64,000 nucleotides of DNA, taken from positions 712,001 through 776,000 of the forward strand of contig NC_091096.1 in the NCBI RefSeq assembly GCF_024713975.1. Direction: 5' to 3'. Made by a program: the position numbers and the translations under genes. Under the pieces are notes generated by a model, which was not told the DNA's origin, made no database searches, and worked only from the letters and a program-made list of their open reading frames with translations. Shown here piece after piece: positions 1-12,489 of the stretch. Every line of letters begins with the position of its first letter. Within the stretch, counting starts at the first letter, position 1. This DNA comes from Paralichthys olivaceus. Taxonomy: Eukaryota > Chordata > Actinopteri > Pleuronectiformes > Paralichthyidae.

Positions 1-28
1 GTCGTCCACTTTTATGTACAGTGTGTGT

Positions 29-1813
29 TTATGTGGCGAGCGTGTGTTTATACGTACAGTCAGGTTTGGGAGGAGGTGGAGGAGGAGGTGGAGGGGGGGG
101 CGTGGCGCAAGTATAGGACACCTCCAGGTACCGGGTCTGCTCCTCACAGTCGTATTCACCAAACACTCGCTCAGTGACGGGGACCTCACACGACCTCCGG
201 TTCCCGCAGCTGCAGATCCAAACACACATCAGAACCAGAAGAGGTGAGAGGAGCCGCTGGTTCTGGTTCCTGTTGATTAAAGTTCTTAAAACCTCGTGAA
301 AACTCTGTAATGATGGTTCTTACAGATCCTCCACCACCATCTCAGACCAGGGGAAGGAGCAGAAGGTGTCGGGCCCGTCGTCAGGATGCTGTTTTCCCTC
401 CCCGCACCTCGTCCCCACGCCGACCTTGTACAGGATGTGTTCCAGTTTGATCTTACTGCCGACGTCTGAAGCAGAGAGAAGTCACTACGCTCAAACACTC
501 TTTTATCCGACACTGACTTTGTCCCACACAGAGTTCTACAGAGTCAAATCAAATAAATGATCACACGAGATCATTGTGCCTTTTGCTTTGTCTCCACTTT
601 TGAAAAGAAGCAAAAAGAACATTATATATATATACATTTTATTTTATATCATATTTTATATAATTTAGTGTTGCAATACTCATTCTGACCACAAGAGGCT
701 AAAGTGATCCGAAACTTTAATATATGGCAGAAAAGTTTTAAAATACAGAATTAAACTAAAGTCAGATAAGTCAAAACGTCTCCTCGTTGAAATTCTGTGA
801 CTCATTGATCCACCTGCTCATTTTATTATATCATATTAGATTCTTTAATATTTTAATATATATTATATTATATTATATTTTATTTTATTTTTTATACTAT
901 ATTATATTTTTACAGGTTTCTGTAAGTTTCTTACCACATGATATCTCAGCTGTGTCATTGTGACAGGCGTAGATCACCTCTCCCTCTGTTCAAACACACA
1001 GATCACAAGAAATGACTTCATCATCATCATCGTCTTCATCATCATCCTGATCCTCATCTTCATCATCACCACCATCTTCTTCATCATCACCATCATCATC
1101 ATCATCATCACCATCATCTTCTTCATCATCTCCTCACTTACCAGCAGCACCAGTGAGATACCAAGCTGCAGCCAGCACTGCAAACACAACACGGCTTCAT
1201 GTTATTAAAACCATCAACACAATGAAGACAAAATAGAATCTTCTCTTTTTAAAAAAGAGGAAGTTATTTCTCAGAAAACCTCACAATCCGTTGGCTCAGT
1301 TCATCTTCAGCTCCACATACAAAAAACACACTTCCACACGTCATCAAGTCTCGATCACACACACGAAGCTGCTTTGATCACTGACTCTGCGGCTTCTTAT
1401 TCTTTGTTTACATTCATTTCATAGTTGGTTTGATCCTTTGGAGCGTTTCTACACAACTGTTTTGTTTCCTGCTATTTCACACGTTGACTGACATTTATCA
1501 TTCTATTGAAGTAAACCAGCTATTATTTTAAAGAGTCAGAAAAAGATGGAGGCCAAATGTAAAAATCTATAAAGGAACAAGTTCAAGCTCCAGCATCAAA
1601 GTAAAGAGTGAAAACTTCATCAGCTTTGTTCATGAATCTGTTTTCTCTTTGTTTTTCATGCAGTTCTGTCGTTACACAAGCTGGAATCCTCGGCTGCTTG
1701 AGGAGCAGTCAATGCACCGTATACTAAAACTACCACCATGAGCTGCAGGCTCATGTTGGACTGAATCTGAGCAGATACTCACGGCCGAAGGCGACCAGCC
1801 TCAGTGGGACCAT
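29..1813 (-). CDS. Secreted SUEL-type (galactose/rhamnose-binding) lectin-domain protein, five exons
   Basis: Exons on the minus strand, in order: 1813-1783, 1177-1142, 985-935, 465-324 and 209-29, all with GT-AG borders and matching phases, giving 146 residues. Residues 1-22 form a signal peptide (MVPLRLVAFGLLAAAWYLTG). Residues 27-121 carry the eight cysteines of a SUEL/Gal_lectin domain (C30, C39, C60, C75, C88, C94, C108, C121) and end in the typical FGEYDC...RYLEVSYTC pattern. The YGR and DPC sugar-contact motifs of classical rhamnose-binding lectins are replaced by YKV and YDC, so carbohydrate binding is uncertain. A run of 11 prolines follows (124-134), then a short tail to a TAA at 29-31. 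A possible donor (GACT|gtacgt) inside the tail could instead lead to exons outside the window. Family members are secreted or extracellular sugar-binding modules. The specific gene was not recognised. The exon chain is inferred by eye. Confidence 0.72.
1018..1132. repeat. (ATC)n/(CAT)n microsatellite in lectin intron
   Basis: Imperfect CAT trinucleotide tract between exons 2 and 3 of the minus-strand lectin gene. It ends only a few bases from the exon 2 splice donor (1136-1141), so length changes could affect splicing of the 36-nt exon. That effect is inference. Confidence 0.9.
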
Positions 1814-2129
1814 GTCTCAGCCTCCTCTTCTGTCCTCCACCTGCAGACAGTTTGAAAGTGACAGTGGACGTCCAGGTATTTATGTGTCCGTCCTCTCAGC
1901 AGACATGCAGACGCTTGTCTCCACCCCCCACCCTCCCCGGCCGCAGGCATGTGGGGGCCTCCTGCCCCAGATGTGGCGAACATGTAAAACTGTGCAGAGC
2001 TGCAGGAGACACTTCTGTAAAGCCACAGGTTCCAGGACCTTTAACACTTTGAATCCCAGCTGCTCCTCGTTCGCCTGCATATTCCTCATTAAGAGGCTCA
2101 GAAGTTAAAAGGAGAACATCTGGTGTGGA

Positions 2130-2150
2130 GGGGGGGGGGGGGGGGGGGGG
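2130..2150. repeat. Poly(G) tract, 21 G
   Basis: Uninterrupted G homopolymer just upstream of the lectin gene's first coding exon (gene on minus). Such runs often cause sequencing errors, so the length may be inexact. Confidence 0.9.
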
Positions 2151-2514
2151 TCTTACAAAATGTGCAGGTAATGAAGAATCTGTGGCTTCATGTGTCCCTC
2201 ACAACATCAGGGTATGAAGAGACTTTTATCTTTGTGACAGTGAAACCTGGAGACATGCTGGAAAACAGACGAGCAGAGGTTTGTAAACGTCTTCTTCTAC
2301 CTCAGACTTCACCATCAGGGCACTTCACATCCTTCCAGTGGATTTTTCATGTATTTGTACTTTACAATTCCACCTGAACAGACAATAAGAGACAAAGAAG
2401 ATTCCTTGTTGTGTGTCATCAAACACAACAGATGTAATGACGTGAAAGACGAATCAAGACGAATCAGACGAGAGAGTGAACCACAGAGACGAGGACAATA
2501 TGTGATGAGGACAA

Positions 2515-2890
2515 ACAAGATGGAGGAAAGTGAAGAATCAGACAAGATGATGCTTCAGAACCTTCTCAAGTTGGTCTTGAGGAAGAACCTTCATTCAACA
2601 GTTCATCCTCCTGGAACATTTCTCATGCTCACACATCTGTTCTGACCTTCACCTGTTTTTATTTGATTTTTATTTGACTTGAAGTCAGACTGAAGTTTCA
2701 GTGAAATAATCTTTGAACCACTTTAATGTGACGTGAGTCTCAGATACAGTCGATAGAAACTTTGACATTTCAGATCCTGAACCTTTAAACCTTTACTGCA
2801 GATGATAGTGAATCAGTACTTGTACTTTAACTGGAGTACAGAGGTTGAATCGGTACTTGTACTTTTACTTGAATCGTGTGTACTTTTGAA
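2515..2890 (+). repeat. Dispersed repeat, copy 1 (inverted relative to 35940-36312)
   Basis: This stretch matches the reverse complement of 35940-36312 over most of its length, including the shared run AAACTTTGACATTTCAGATC and the GTACTTGTACTTTAACTGGAG segment. A third, truncated piece lies at 28957-29064. No coding capacity or terminal structure was seen, so the class is unknown. Confidence 0.8.
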
Positions 2891-3327
2891 GCCACAGTGG
2901 ATTATTTTTTTTGGGATTCATCAGTTCACTGGTTGATTTATTAAATAGTGAGAAACTGCTGAGCAAAATGTATTTAACACCAAAGTACGTGTTCATATGT
3001 GGAGCTCACATCGCACTCAATCCTCCTGCTGAGCCTCTGACAGCTCAGGAGCCACAAACACCACAAACTGTGAAAATGTCCCAACATGCATCAGCAGCGT
3101 GGCGGAGGAGACCAGGTGTTGGCTCCAGGTCATAAATACCAGAGTCGCCCGCAGGAGGTCAGAACACAGGAGGCTCAGCACAACTTTACAGATTTTACTG
3201 GACGGAGCTCCGACTGAAGAACGAGACTTGGATAAATAAAGTGGTTTTACTGTCTCTCTGGTCCAGGTCTCTGCTGACGGTCCAAACTTAACCCCTGAAC
3301 CTCCGAGCTGTGGTCGACCTGAGGACG

Positions 3328-3328
<1 letters not shown>

Positions 3329-3416
<88 letters not shown>
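3329..3416. repeat. (CA)n microsatellite, about 44 units
   Basis: Pure CA dinucleotide run of about 88 bp in intergenic DNA. Apparent reading frames through it are low-complexity artefacts. Confidence 0.97.
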
Positions 3417-3418
<2 letters not shown>

Positions 3419-4698
3419 GATCCAGGGGGACATCAAGGAAATCTTTGAGGAAAGACTGATACAAATGGATTTACAACCCAAGCTAATATTTGCACATAAA
3501 TGACCTAAACACAACGTTCACATAATTCCAATGACACAAACTTAAGCGTTTATAAAAAATAACTTCATGGACAATCCTGTGTCACGGATCATCTCTGCTG
3601 ATGAAGACAAACTTTGTCCCGCTGCTTCAGGGACAGATTGAAGCACGTCCACAGTGAATTATGAAAGAAGAGAGTTTATCTCAGGATCAAACTCCAGGTT
3701 TTCTCCTGACTCTGCTTTTCTCTGCGAGTCACAGTGGATTCTGTTGCTTCCTCTGAGAATCTGAAGGTGAACAAACAAATCCAGGTGATCAGCATCCACC
3801 AAAAACATGTGAGAACAAATAACTTGATGACCAGAATAATATATATATATATATAATAACAGCTGATTTCACAATGTAACTTTACTGCAGCTGGTCTCAG
3901 ATCAGAAGCTGCTGAGCTTGATTGACGACAGCAACAAAAACGAGTTTTTGTGATATTTTTATTTTCTTTTTGTCTAAAGTGCAAAGTTTGATTTTACTCT
4001 TGTGAACAACATTAGAGTTTTAACAGGTTATGAAAATGTCTAATTGTTATATCTTCATGATCTACAACAGCAAATGAGGCGATCGGGGGGAGATTGGGCT
4101 TTTTCTATAAACTATTCTCGATGTCTGTGGTCGGATCACCCGCGAGGTCAGAGCATCGATCAACATCAGTCAGGCTGGAAAAAGTGAGTTTCTGGCAAGA
4201 ACTGATGCCACATGTAGTAACAGCCTGAATGATCCAAAACATGTCTCCTGTGTTGCATGAAGGTTAATTCACCAGAGTGGAGATGGACTCAGTCACAGAT
4301 CCAATCAGTGGTTGTGACTTGTTGATGAGCTGCTGCTCTTATTAATATTTTAATACGTTTATTCATATTGAACGTTTTGTGTAAAACGCATCAACTTCAA
4401 CACTGCACTGAACATTTTCACATATAAAATACTAAGATCTTTATTACAGTAATTGAATAGGAACAAATTAAACTGACCTGTTCACTCCGGTAGATTTAAG
4501 TTTGCTGCAGAACTGAGTCAAAGGCTGATGGTTGAGATTCCTCTTGAGCTCTTCTTCCCTCCCACATTCTTTAACCAGCTCTACTTTCCTCTTCTATTGT
4601 CTTGGATCTGTGGCGTAACAAGATCCACCCAACTAAACCTCAAGACCAGACAGCAGAAACCGAATCAGAGCAACAGATTGTTGAACAGTTGGACATTA

Positions 4699-4788
4699 GG
4701 TGTGAGGTCCCTGTCCTCAGGTGTGAGGTCCTCGTCCTCAGGTGTGAGGTCCTCGTCCTCAGGTGTGAGGTCCTCGTCCTCAGGTGAG
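4699..4788. repeat. 21-bp minisatellite, about four copies
   Basis: Four near-identical 21-bp units of the form GGTGTGAGGTCCTCGTCCTCA; the first differs by a CCTG for CTCG change. It lies about 0.75 kb upstream of the GIMAP start codon. Confidence 0.9.
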
Positions 4789-5540
4789 TGATCTGATTCA
4801 ATTTGAAACTATCTGAGCTGAAACTGCCTTGTTCTGTCCCTCATTTCAATAACAGACAGAAACTCGATGAAAGACATGTTTATATCACTATTTCGATGAA
4901 TCGGTTGTTCATGAAATAACCTGATTCATACATGAGTCTGTCTGAAGTTGTTACCGTGGCTTTTTTAATTGCACTGGATAAACCAGTTAGAGGAGTCAAT
5001 GAAAGTTAGAGTCATGTCATTTAGCTGAAGCTTTAAGCCAAAGTGTGATCTAAAAAAAAAAGCTTTTTAAATATTATAACATTATAAATACTAAACATTT
5101 TTTATTCCTAAAAAGAAAGAAAATGGAAGATTGATTTGAGTCACTGACGTAGAAATGGAGTTTTGAATTGTTTCTAGTTATTGCTCATGAAAGGATTCAC
5201 TTTTATTCCAGGATTAAGATTAAGATCATGGCAGATCATTTTTCTGCCTCTTCTTCATGATCCAATCAACAAACTCAGCTTTTTAAAAACGTTTTACTCT
5301 TTGTAGGAATCAGGATGAGTGTTGACCCTTGAGACAGAGCCCCAGCAGGGCGGGTCGAGTGAGAGTCACTCCACGATTTCACACGTATACTCTTCAAACT
5401 GCCACCGATGTAAACCTGATGCATGTTCGCTTACAGCTGTAGAACTGTATGCACATCAGAACAATGAGTGATACTAATGTCAGTGATGTCCACAGCTGAT
5501 CCTCTTCAATATCTCTGTGGGTTTCCAGCTCACTGACAGC

Positions 5541-8500
5541 ATGACTACAGCATCAGGTGAGTCACTGTGTGAGAACTGATGAAGTATTAATATTCACTAG
5601 AACATCTCTCCTGCCGAGACATTTTGAATGGGTGCCTTGTGCTCGTCGCACAGAGAGACATTTCCTTTAAGACGAAGGACAGAGAAGAGAGAAAGACATG
5701 TATAAAAGCTGCATTTTTATGTCAACATGGGGACTGTACCAATTTCAGAGAGAGAGAGAAACCATGTTGTAAGGTCTCATCACCATCCATGGGATTTCAT
5801 CCATGGGGGGGGGCTTATTTTTACTTTTATTTAAATTTTCCAAAATTGATCAAAAACCACCAGCCTCACCCGGTCTTGAACCCAGACTCACGTCACATGA
5901 TGCAAGTGCCTTAACCACTGGGCCAAAGCGGAGCGTGGTAAAAACTTTGAGTTTAGTAAATTTATAGAGGAGACTTTCCCTCTGACAGTCTATGGGGTTG
6001 CTATGGTTACTCACTGATTAGATGAGGAACACCTGATGTCACATCACTTTGGAGACTCAAACTGGTTTCAGACCAGCCCTCAAACAAAAGCTTCTAACTC
6101 CAAATCTATAAGTCGTATCTGAGAAATGAAAACACTGTGAGAATCACAAGACTTCCCCGAACAGATCTGTTTTTATTGGTGAGAGTTCAGAAATGAGGCC
6201 GTGGGAGCAAGTTATAAATATGTTTCTGTTTTTCTCATTTCTGACTTTTTTTCCCAAAATTAACATGGGAGTCAATGGAGAGGTGAGACCGGAAAAGATT
6301 TCTCGGTAAATTGACTCAGCCCTGCCCTCTCGCTCTTTAGGGCGAGAGACCTTGAGTCGGTTTTGGCCGCGTTTTCGCGATTTTTGAGCGAATGATTGGA
6401 CGAAATTCTTAGAAAAACGGAGGCAGGCACCCATAATAATAAGCTCCGCCCCCAGCTGGCAAGGCACCCATAATAATAAGCTCCGCCCCCAGCTGGCAAG
6501 GCACCCATAATAAGAGAGCTAATGTACTGAAGTGAGTATTGAACAGAAACCAACAGTGCAACAATAACAGTATAAACCAGACGTCAAACAGAGCGATCGT
6601 TTAAATGTTGTTTGACAAATTGAAAAGTAAATCACAGTATATTAAATATATATTAAACATACAACTGAAAACGTCTTTATTCAAAACCTTCTGTGACACG
6701 TGCATGTTTCTCTTCGTTATTAAACACACAACCTTTGTAACATTTGCAGATGCAATGAATCACTTACGTATTTGTCTTTATTCTTGAAGTGAGCGATGGT
6801 GATCGGCCTCGACTGCGCCGCAGCCGCAGCATTTTCCTGCCACCTGATCGTGAGTTGAACAGAAATCAGAGGAAATGAAAACAATCTGTAAACGTCCAAT
6901 CAGACAAAACTGGGTGTTTTACATTGCAATGAATTTCATGATGTCATTAAAATCTTAATGAGCTAAATATCTGAAATCCAACTGTGAATAAGCTGAAGAT
7001 CATGTGTCTAATATTTACTTCACACTTCATATGTCATGATGACATCACTCATAATTTCAGCTCGACAGTCCGAGTCTTTCTGACTTCATGATGTCACTTC
7101 ATCTCTATTGACCATCACAGGAAAGTCAGATCATGTAAAGTTTCTATTTTGTTTTTCTCTTGAGTGTCTGAGCTGAGGGTTGTTCTTCTGGGGAACAGCC
7201 AGTCTGAGAGGAGTTCAGTGGGAAACTTCATACTGGCAGCGCCTGTGTTCAACACTCAGGGCGAATCAGACGGTTGTGAGAAAGTCACTGGAAAAATTAA
7301 TGAGACGAGAATTTGTCTCATCAACACCCCAGATCTGCTTCATCCCCAAATATCTGACAGGAAACTACAAAAACAAGTAGGACACTGTATGAGACTCGCT
7401 TCTCCTGGACCTCACGTGTTCCTGCTGGTTCTCCAGTCAGAAGACTTCACTGAGGAACACAACGTGCGGCTCTGCAGAGTCCTGAAGCTCTTCAGTGATC
7501 GATCATTTGACCATTCGCTGGTTGTGATATCATCCACAGAGGAGAGCTCAGGTTCAATGCACCAGTCGATGAACAACATCCTCAGAATGTGCAAATACAA
7601 TTACATAAAGCTGCATCAGCTGAATCACGCAGAGCTGCTGTACCAATTGGGCCAGATCACAGTGAGGAGCAATGGAGCACATGTTTGCTGTGAAGCAAGT
7701 GAGGACTCAACATCTGCTGCACCAGATGTTCACACACCAACACAACAGGAAACCAAGACTCCCTCCGCTGGTGAGTGAAACCTGTCAGAACTCAATTCAA
7801 ACATCGAGCTGCTACTTAATGATGGAACATTGTGCGTGTGGTCAAAGCTGCAGCAGGAAACAAATATGACATGAAACTGTCACTATGCTCTGACAGCAGG
7901 AGGCAGGTCATCTTGTTCCTCTGGCTCCACCTACAGCTCGTGCACCTCCATCCCCTTCACACCCGCCTGTCCTCCATCGTGCAAACTGTCACTTTCACTC
8001 AATAATAATAATCAGTCTAATTATTATACCACAGCTTGGTTGAATTTTCTTGTTGTGACGTGTTCTTAAAAACTCAAAGTCCACTGTAAACAAATATATA
8101 AACATATGTTAATTACTGTAGTGAATAATGACAAGTTTAGAGAAATATCATTTTATCTTAATCAATTTCATGTAAGTATCATGTTCCGTGTTCACTTGGA
8201 GGAAATACTGCAAAAGTTCATATTAAACATTTGGATAAGTCACCACCTCAACCTGCACACGTGCTGAGCACACGTTAAACCCCGAACTCTGAATCATAGA
8301 ACGACACAGAGAGCAGTGATTCCAGCCTCAGCTGAGTCTGAACACATTATTCATGTGACCATCAAGATGATTTAATCCTTGTTTGTGTTCTATTACAGCA
8401 TCGGAGCTAAAGATTGTTCTTTTGGGGAAAAGTGAATATGAAAAGACAAAGTTGGCAAACTTCATCATCAGGGACCAAGTTTTCACTTCAGCTCACAGTC

Positions 8501-11185
8501 GGTGTGTAGCCGCCTGTGGAGAGTGGAGAGGAAAACCATTCACAGTGGTGAAAACTCCAGACATGTCTGGAGAGACAGTGAGAAGAGAGGTGAGGACTCT
8601 GTGTCCTACTGCACCTACTGTCCTGCTGCTGATGGTCAATGCTGGTTTCAATGAGGAGGACAGACAAACACTGATGTCCATCCTCCCTTTGTTTGGTCAA
8701 GATGCTGTTAAATACTCGATGGTCATAATAAACCATGACTACAACACATTGACTGTCCCTCTGGTTGAGCTCCTCAGAGCCTGTAGAGGGAGACACTACT
8801 GTGTGAAGGATGAGGACCAGGGGGAGTTAATGAAGAAGGTTGAGAACATTGTGCATGAAAACAAAGAATCCGTCCTCGGTGTGAGACCATCATTGAACAT
8901 GGTTCTGTGTGGGAGCAGAGGAGCAGGGTTGACCTCAGCAGCTGAGGACTTTTTGGGTCAGACTGAGGTTGGGTCCTCATCAGAGTGTGGACATCAGGTG
9001 TCTCTGGTGCAGCTTCCTGCTCTGTATGGAAAACGTCTGGAGGCCTCGATGAAGGCATCATTCAGGTGTGTCTCCCTCTGTGATCCTGAGGGCGTCCACG
9101 CCTTCGTCCTGGTCTTACCTGTGGGTCCTCTCACGGATGAAGACAAGGGAGAGATCGAGACCATCCAGAGAGTGTTCAGCTCTTGTGTCAATGACTTCAC
9201 TTTGATTCTGTTCACGGTGGATTCAGATCCTACTGATCCAGCTGTTGTTGACTTTCTAAAGAAAACCAAGGACATCCAGGAGCTCCGTCAGCGCTGTGGA
9301 GAAAGATGTGTTGTGGTCAACATGAAGGACAAGCAGCAGATCACTGAGGTGTTGGACACTGTGGAAAAGATGAAACACAATAAGCACAAACCGTGCAGCT
9401 ACACAACAGAAACATTCTCACAGGCCCAAACATCAACGATTGTCAACCTACAGGCTGAACTTCGGATGCTTAAAGGCAAAAGACAGAACATCTGTAAGTC
9501 CTGACATTTTCTTTCTGCTTTATACTATGGACAAGCCAACCGATATAAATCCTGTGTTACGCTCTAGTCTTTTTGACTCTTTATTAAATTCACCATTTCT
9601 TCATGTTGCAGGTGATGAAGACACACAGAGACCAGAGTGTCTCAGGATTGTGCTGATAGGGAAGACTGGCTGTGGAAAGAGCTCCTCTGGAAACACCATT
9701 CTGGGAAGACAGGAGTTTAAATCCGAACTCAGTCAAATGTCGGTCACCAAACGTTGTAAGAAAGCACAGAGTAAAGTGGACGGTCGTCCTGTGGTGGTGG
9801 TCGACACTCCGGGACTGTTTGACACTTCTTTGTCCCATGAAGAGGTTTATGAGGAGCTGTTGGAATGTGTCAGTCTTCTGGCTCCAGGACCTCACGTGTT
9901 CCTGCTGGTGATACAAATTGATAGATTCACAGAAGAAGAGAAGAAGACGTTGAAACTCATCAAGAAAGGCTTTGGGAAGAGTTCTGAAAAGTTCACCATC
10001 GTTCTTTTAACTGGAGGAGACAAACTGGAGAAAGAACAGCAGTCCATCGAAGACTTCATTGAAAAGAAAAGTGACGTTTTCTTTCAGAGGCTGATTTCTG
10101 ACTGTGGAGGACGATACCATGTGTTTAATAACTACGATCAACACAACCACACACAGGTCCGTGAGCTGATAGGCAAGATCTGCATCATGGTGAAGGAAAA
10201 TGGAGGCAGCTGCTTCACTAATGAGATGCTGCAAGAGAGCAACGCAGCACTGCAGAAAGAAATGGAAAGAATCATGAAGGAGAACAAAGAGATGAGGAGA
10301 GAGATGGAGGAACTAGAAAGAAAACATGAAGAAGAAATACGAGTGATGAAAAACAGAATGGAAAAACAAAGAGAGGAAAGTGAATTGGAGAGAAAACTAA
10401 GTGAGAAACAGCTGAAGGAGAAGGAGGAAAACATCAAGGAGCTTGAAGACAGAATGAAAGAACAAGGGAAGAGAGATGAAGACAGGAAGAGGAAAGAGCT
10501 GGAAGAGATGCAGCGACAGGAGTGGGAAGAAAAACTGGAAGCTTTGGAGAAACAAATCAAATCCACAGAAACAATTGATAAAGAGTTGGTGCAGAGTAGA
10601 GAAGAGTTGAGGAAAGAACGAGAGATCTGGGAAAAGGAGAGAAAAGACTGGTGGGAGAAAAGAAATTGGGAAGTTTTGGAAAGTCAACACGAGGAGAAAA
10701 TTAAACTTACAAAGCTCCAAGAAGAATTTGAACTGGAGAAAGAAAAATATGAAAAGAAACGAAGAGAAGATCGCCTCAGAATAGAACAAGAGGAGAATGA
10801 GAGAAAAGAAGTGGAGGAAAAATACAAGAAACAACTGGAAGAAATAAAGAAAAAACATGAAGAGGAGGCGAGAACACAAGCTGAAGAACTCAACAAGTTC
10901 AAATATAAATACGATGAAGAACTTGAAGCTCTGAAGCTGCAGCATGAGAAAGAACGGAAAGTGACAGAACAGAAACACAGCAACGAGTACAAGGTGTTAC
11001 AGAACCTGTCGAGGCACAAAGAAAAAGAACTGAAAGAAGAGATGAAAAGAAAAGAGAAGGAACAACAGGATCAGATAAGGATGGAAAGAAAACACATGAA
11101 AGAACTGGAAGACTTGAAGCGAGAGCATGAAGACGAATTAAAAAATCTGAAAAAGAAATACAGAAAAAAATGCAAAATCTCGTGA
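5541..11185 (+). CDS. GIMAP8-like multi-domain AIG1 GTPase with C-terminal coiled coil
   Basis: Exons: 5541-5556, 6790-6849, 7165-7770, 8399-9493 and 9612-11185. All junctions are phase 1 with GT-AG borders, giving about 1116 residues. Four AIG1/GIMAP G domains lie in tandem. Domain 1 (from about 26) has a broken P-loop (GNSQSERSS) and NTPD in place of DTPG. Domain 2 (from about 228) has GKSEYEKT and KTPD. Domain 3 (from about 395) has GSRGAGLTS, with the lysine lost. Domain 4 (about 602-810) is canonical: GKTGCGKSS at 609-617, DTPG at 657-660, TGGD as G4, and the GIMAP box [12 protein letters not shown]. Residues of about 815-1116 are a Glu/Lys/Arg-rich coiled coil with no membrane anchor. 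GIMAPs are GTP-dependent scaffolds on lymphocyte membranes or lipid droplets; human GIMAP8 has three G domains. I infer that domain 4 binds nucleotide and domains 1-3 serve in assembly. The short first exon (ATG ACT ACA) was chosen because its phase fits exon 2. Confidence 0.85.
5812..5940 (-). mobile_element. tRNA-derived SINE-like element in GIMAP intron 1
   Basis: Read on minus, an A-box-like TGGCCCAGTGG (5925-5915) is followed about 33 bp later by a B-box-like GGTTCAAGACC (5882-5872). This is the internal pol III promoter spacing of tRNA-derived SINEs. The remainder runs into an AT-rich stretch. It is not a plausible functional tRNA, because the acceptor stem is absent. Confidence 0.55.
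6426..6516. repeat. 37-bp tandem repeat, about 2.5 units
   Basis: The unit contains GGCACCCATAATAATAAGC followed by a CTCCGCCCCCAGCTGGCAA segment, repeated twice plus a partial copy. It lies in GIMAP intron 1, within a longer stretch (about 5940-6530) that looks like an uncharacterised interspersed fish repeat. Confidence 0.85.
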
Positions 11186-11918
11186 TGATGCAGGAACTGA
11201 GCATCAGTGAATCATTGATGAACAGATGTGAGAGTCACGACTATTTTCTATTCATCTATTACTTCAAAAACATTCAAACTGTATTTCCACTGGATCAAAA
11301 TCCCTTTTGTATCAGAGCTGAGAGATTAGATCATATGAACACAAGTGAGAAGGCCGGCAACACTGACGCTAACACAGGAGAGAACACAGTCAGTGTGTGT
11401 GGAGCTGGAGGAGAAGGTGATATTCTGATGATGGAGACAGAGGAGCAGTGAATTACTGACGGAGCATTCTGTAAAAATGACCATGACCCATGAACACTGT
11501 GAGCAGATTCCCTGATCACTATAACCACACGATTCCCGCAGCACAGGAGCGACTCTGTGTGAAGCTGCTGATCCCTGACAACTGTCGGGAAACACAAATG
11601 ACAAATAAAGATGAAAACTGGACCTCGATGTCGGACATTTCTGAAAAACATGAGCAAATGTCAAAGCTTTCAACCCTGAGCTTTTAGAGGAGCTGAGGTT
11701 AGAGGTCGTCTGAAGTGTGGAGGTTCTCCACAAGATGGCGTCTGCTCCACATAGAGAAAAGTGAAAACCACAGTTGATGTTTCCACATATAGATTGTGTA
11801 ACACGTGTTACTCACTGAGTTCAGGCTGTTTCCTGTGACTGATGTTAGAGTTCATTCATTCACTGATTCTAATGTTTTGGTCAACTCTGTGTGTGAAGAC
11901 TCAGAAACGTCTTAATGA

Positions 11919-11924
11919 AATAAA
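11919..11924 (+). terminator. Candidate poly(A) signal of the GIMAP gene
   Basis: AATAAA about 0.73 kb after the GIMAP stop codon. It is the first canonical signal in a suitable position after the coiled-coil exon. Confidence 0.5.
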
Positions 11925-12418
11925 GTCAAGGTGCGATGTTTCTTCTTAAAACTCACTTGTGACTCGAACTCTTCACACTCACCTGTTTTCTTATCCAGGG
12001 TTTGTTCTCATGTTAGAACAGAATCTAGTCTGGAGACAAGTCTGACGTGTGCAAACTAATCAGGTTTCTTTAACCAGTGTTAGAGTCGAAGTGTGATTTG
12101 AAGTCAGTCAGTTTTACACACTGGTTGTGTTGAATGTGTTGAATGTGTTGAATGTGTTGAATGTGTCACTGGTTCCAGAGTTGAGTTAAAACGATCTGTG
12201 TAATTGCAGCCTGTGAATTTGGACTTTCTGAGTCTGAGGTGGGAAACATCCAGGAGAGCTCACGGTGGTCAGAGCACCGAGCCCGACCGGAACCTGGTCT
12301 GAACCCGGAGCAGTTCAAGCTCTTTGTGTTTCTCTGTCTCCGACACAATTGGTTAATGTTTTCCTCGTTTACAAACAGAAATCAGACCAGAAAACCAAAA
12401 CTCACAGAACTGTGTATA

Positions 12419-12440
12419 CACACACACACACACACACACT

Positions 12441-12476
<36 letters not shown>

Positions 12477-12489
12477 CACACACACACAC
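12419..12489. repeat. (CA)n microsatellite with CTCA interruptions
   Basis: CA dinucleotide tract interrupted twice by CTCTCA. It is intergenic, downstream of the GIMAP gene. Confidence 0.95.

Larger units (their letters stand above)
2151..5540. other. Gene-free interval between lectin and GIMAP genes
   Basis: No exon chain could be supported on either strand. The interval holds a dispersed repeat (2515-2890), a CA microsatellite (3329-3416) and a 21-bp minisatellite (4699-4788). It is otherwise AT-rich single-copy-looking sequence and should include the 5' flanks of both genes. Confidence 0.5.

Noticed and set aside
1018-1132. Met/Ile-rich frames in the CAT repeat
   Set aside because: Simple-sequence artefacts inside the lectin intron.
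10138-11204. Long minus-strand frames opposite the GIMAP coiled coil
   Set aside because: Purine-rich codons for Glu/Lys on plus give Phe/Ser/Leu frames on minus. They are shadows of the real exon.
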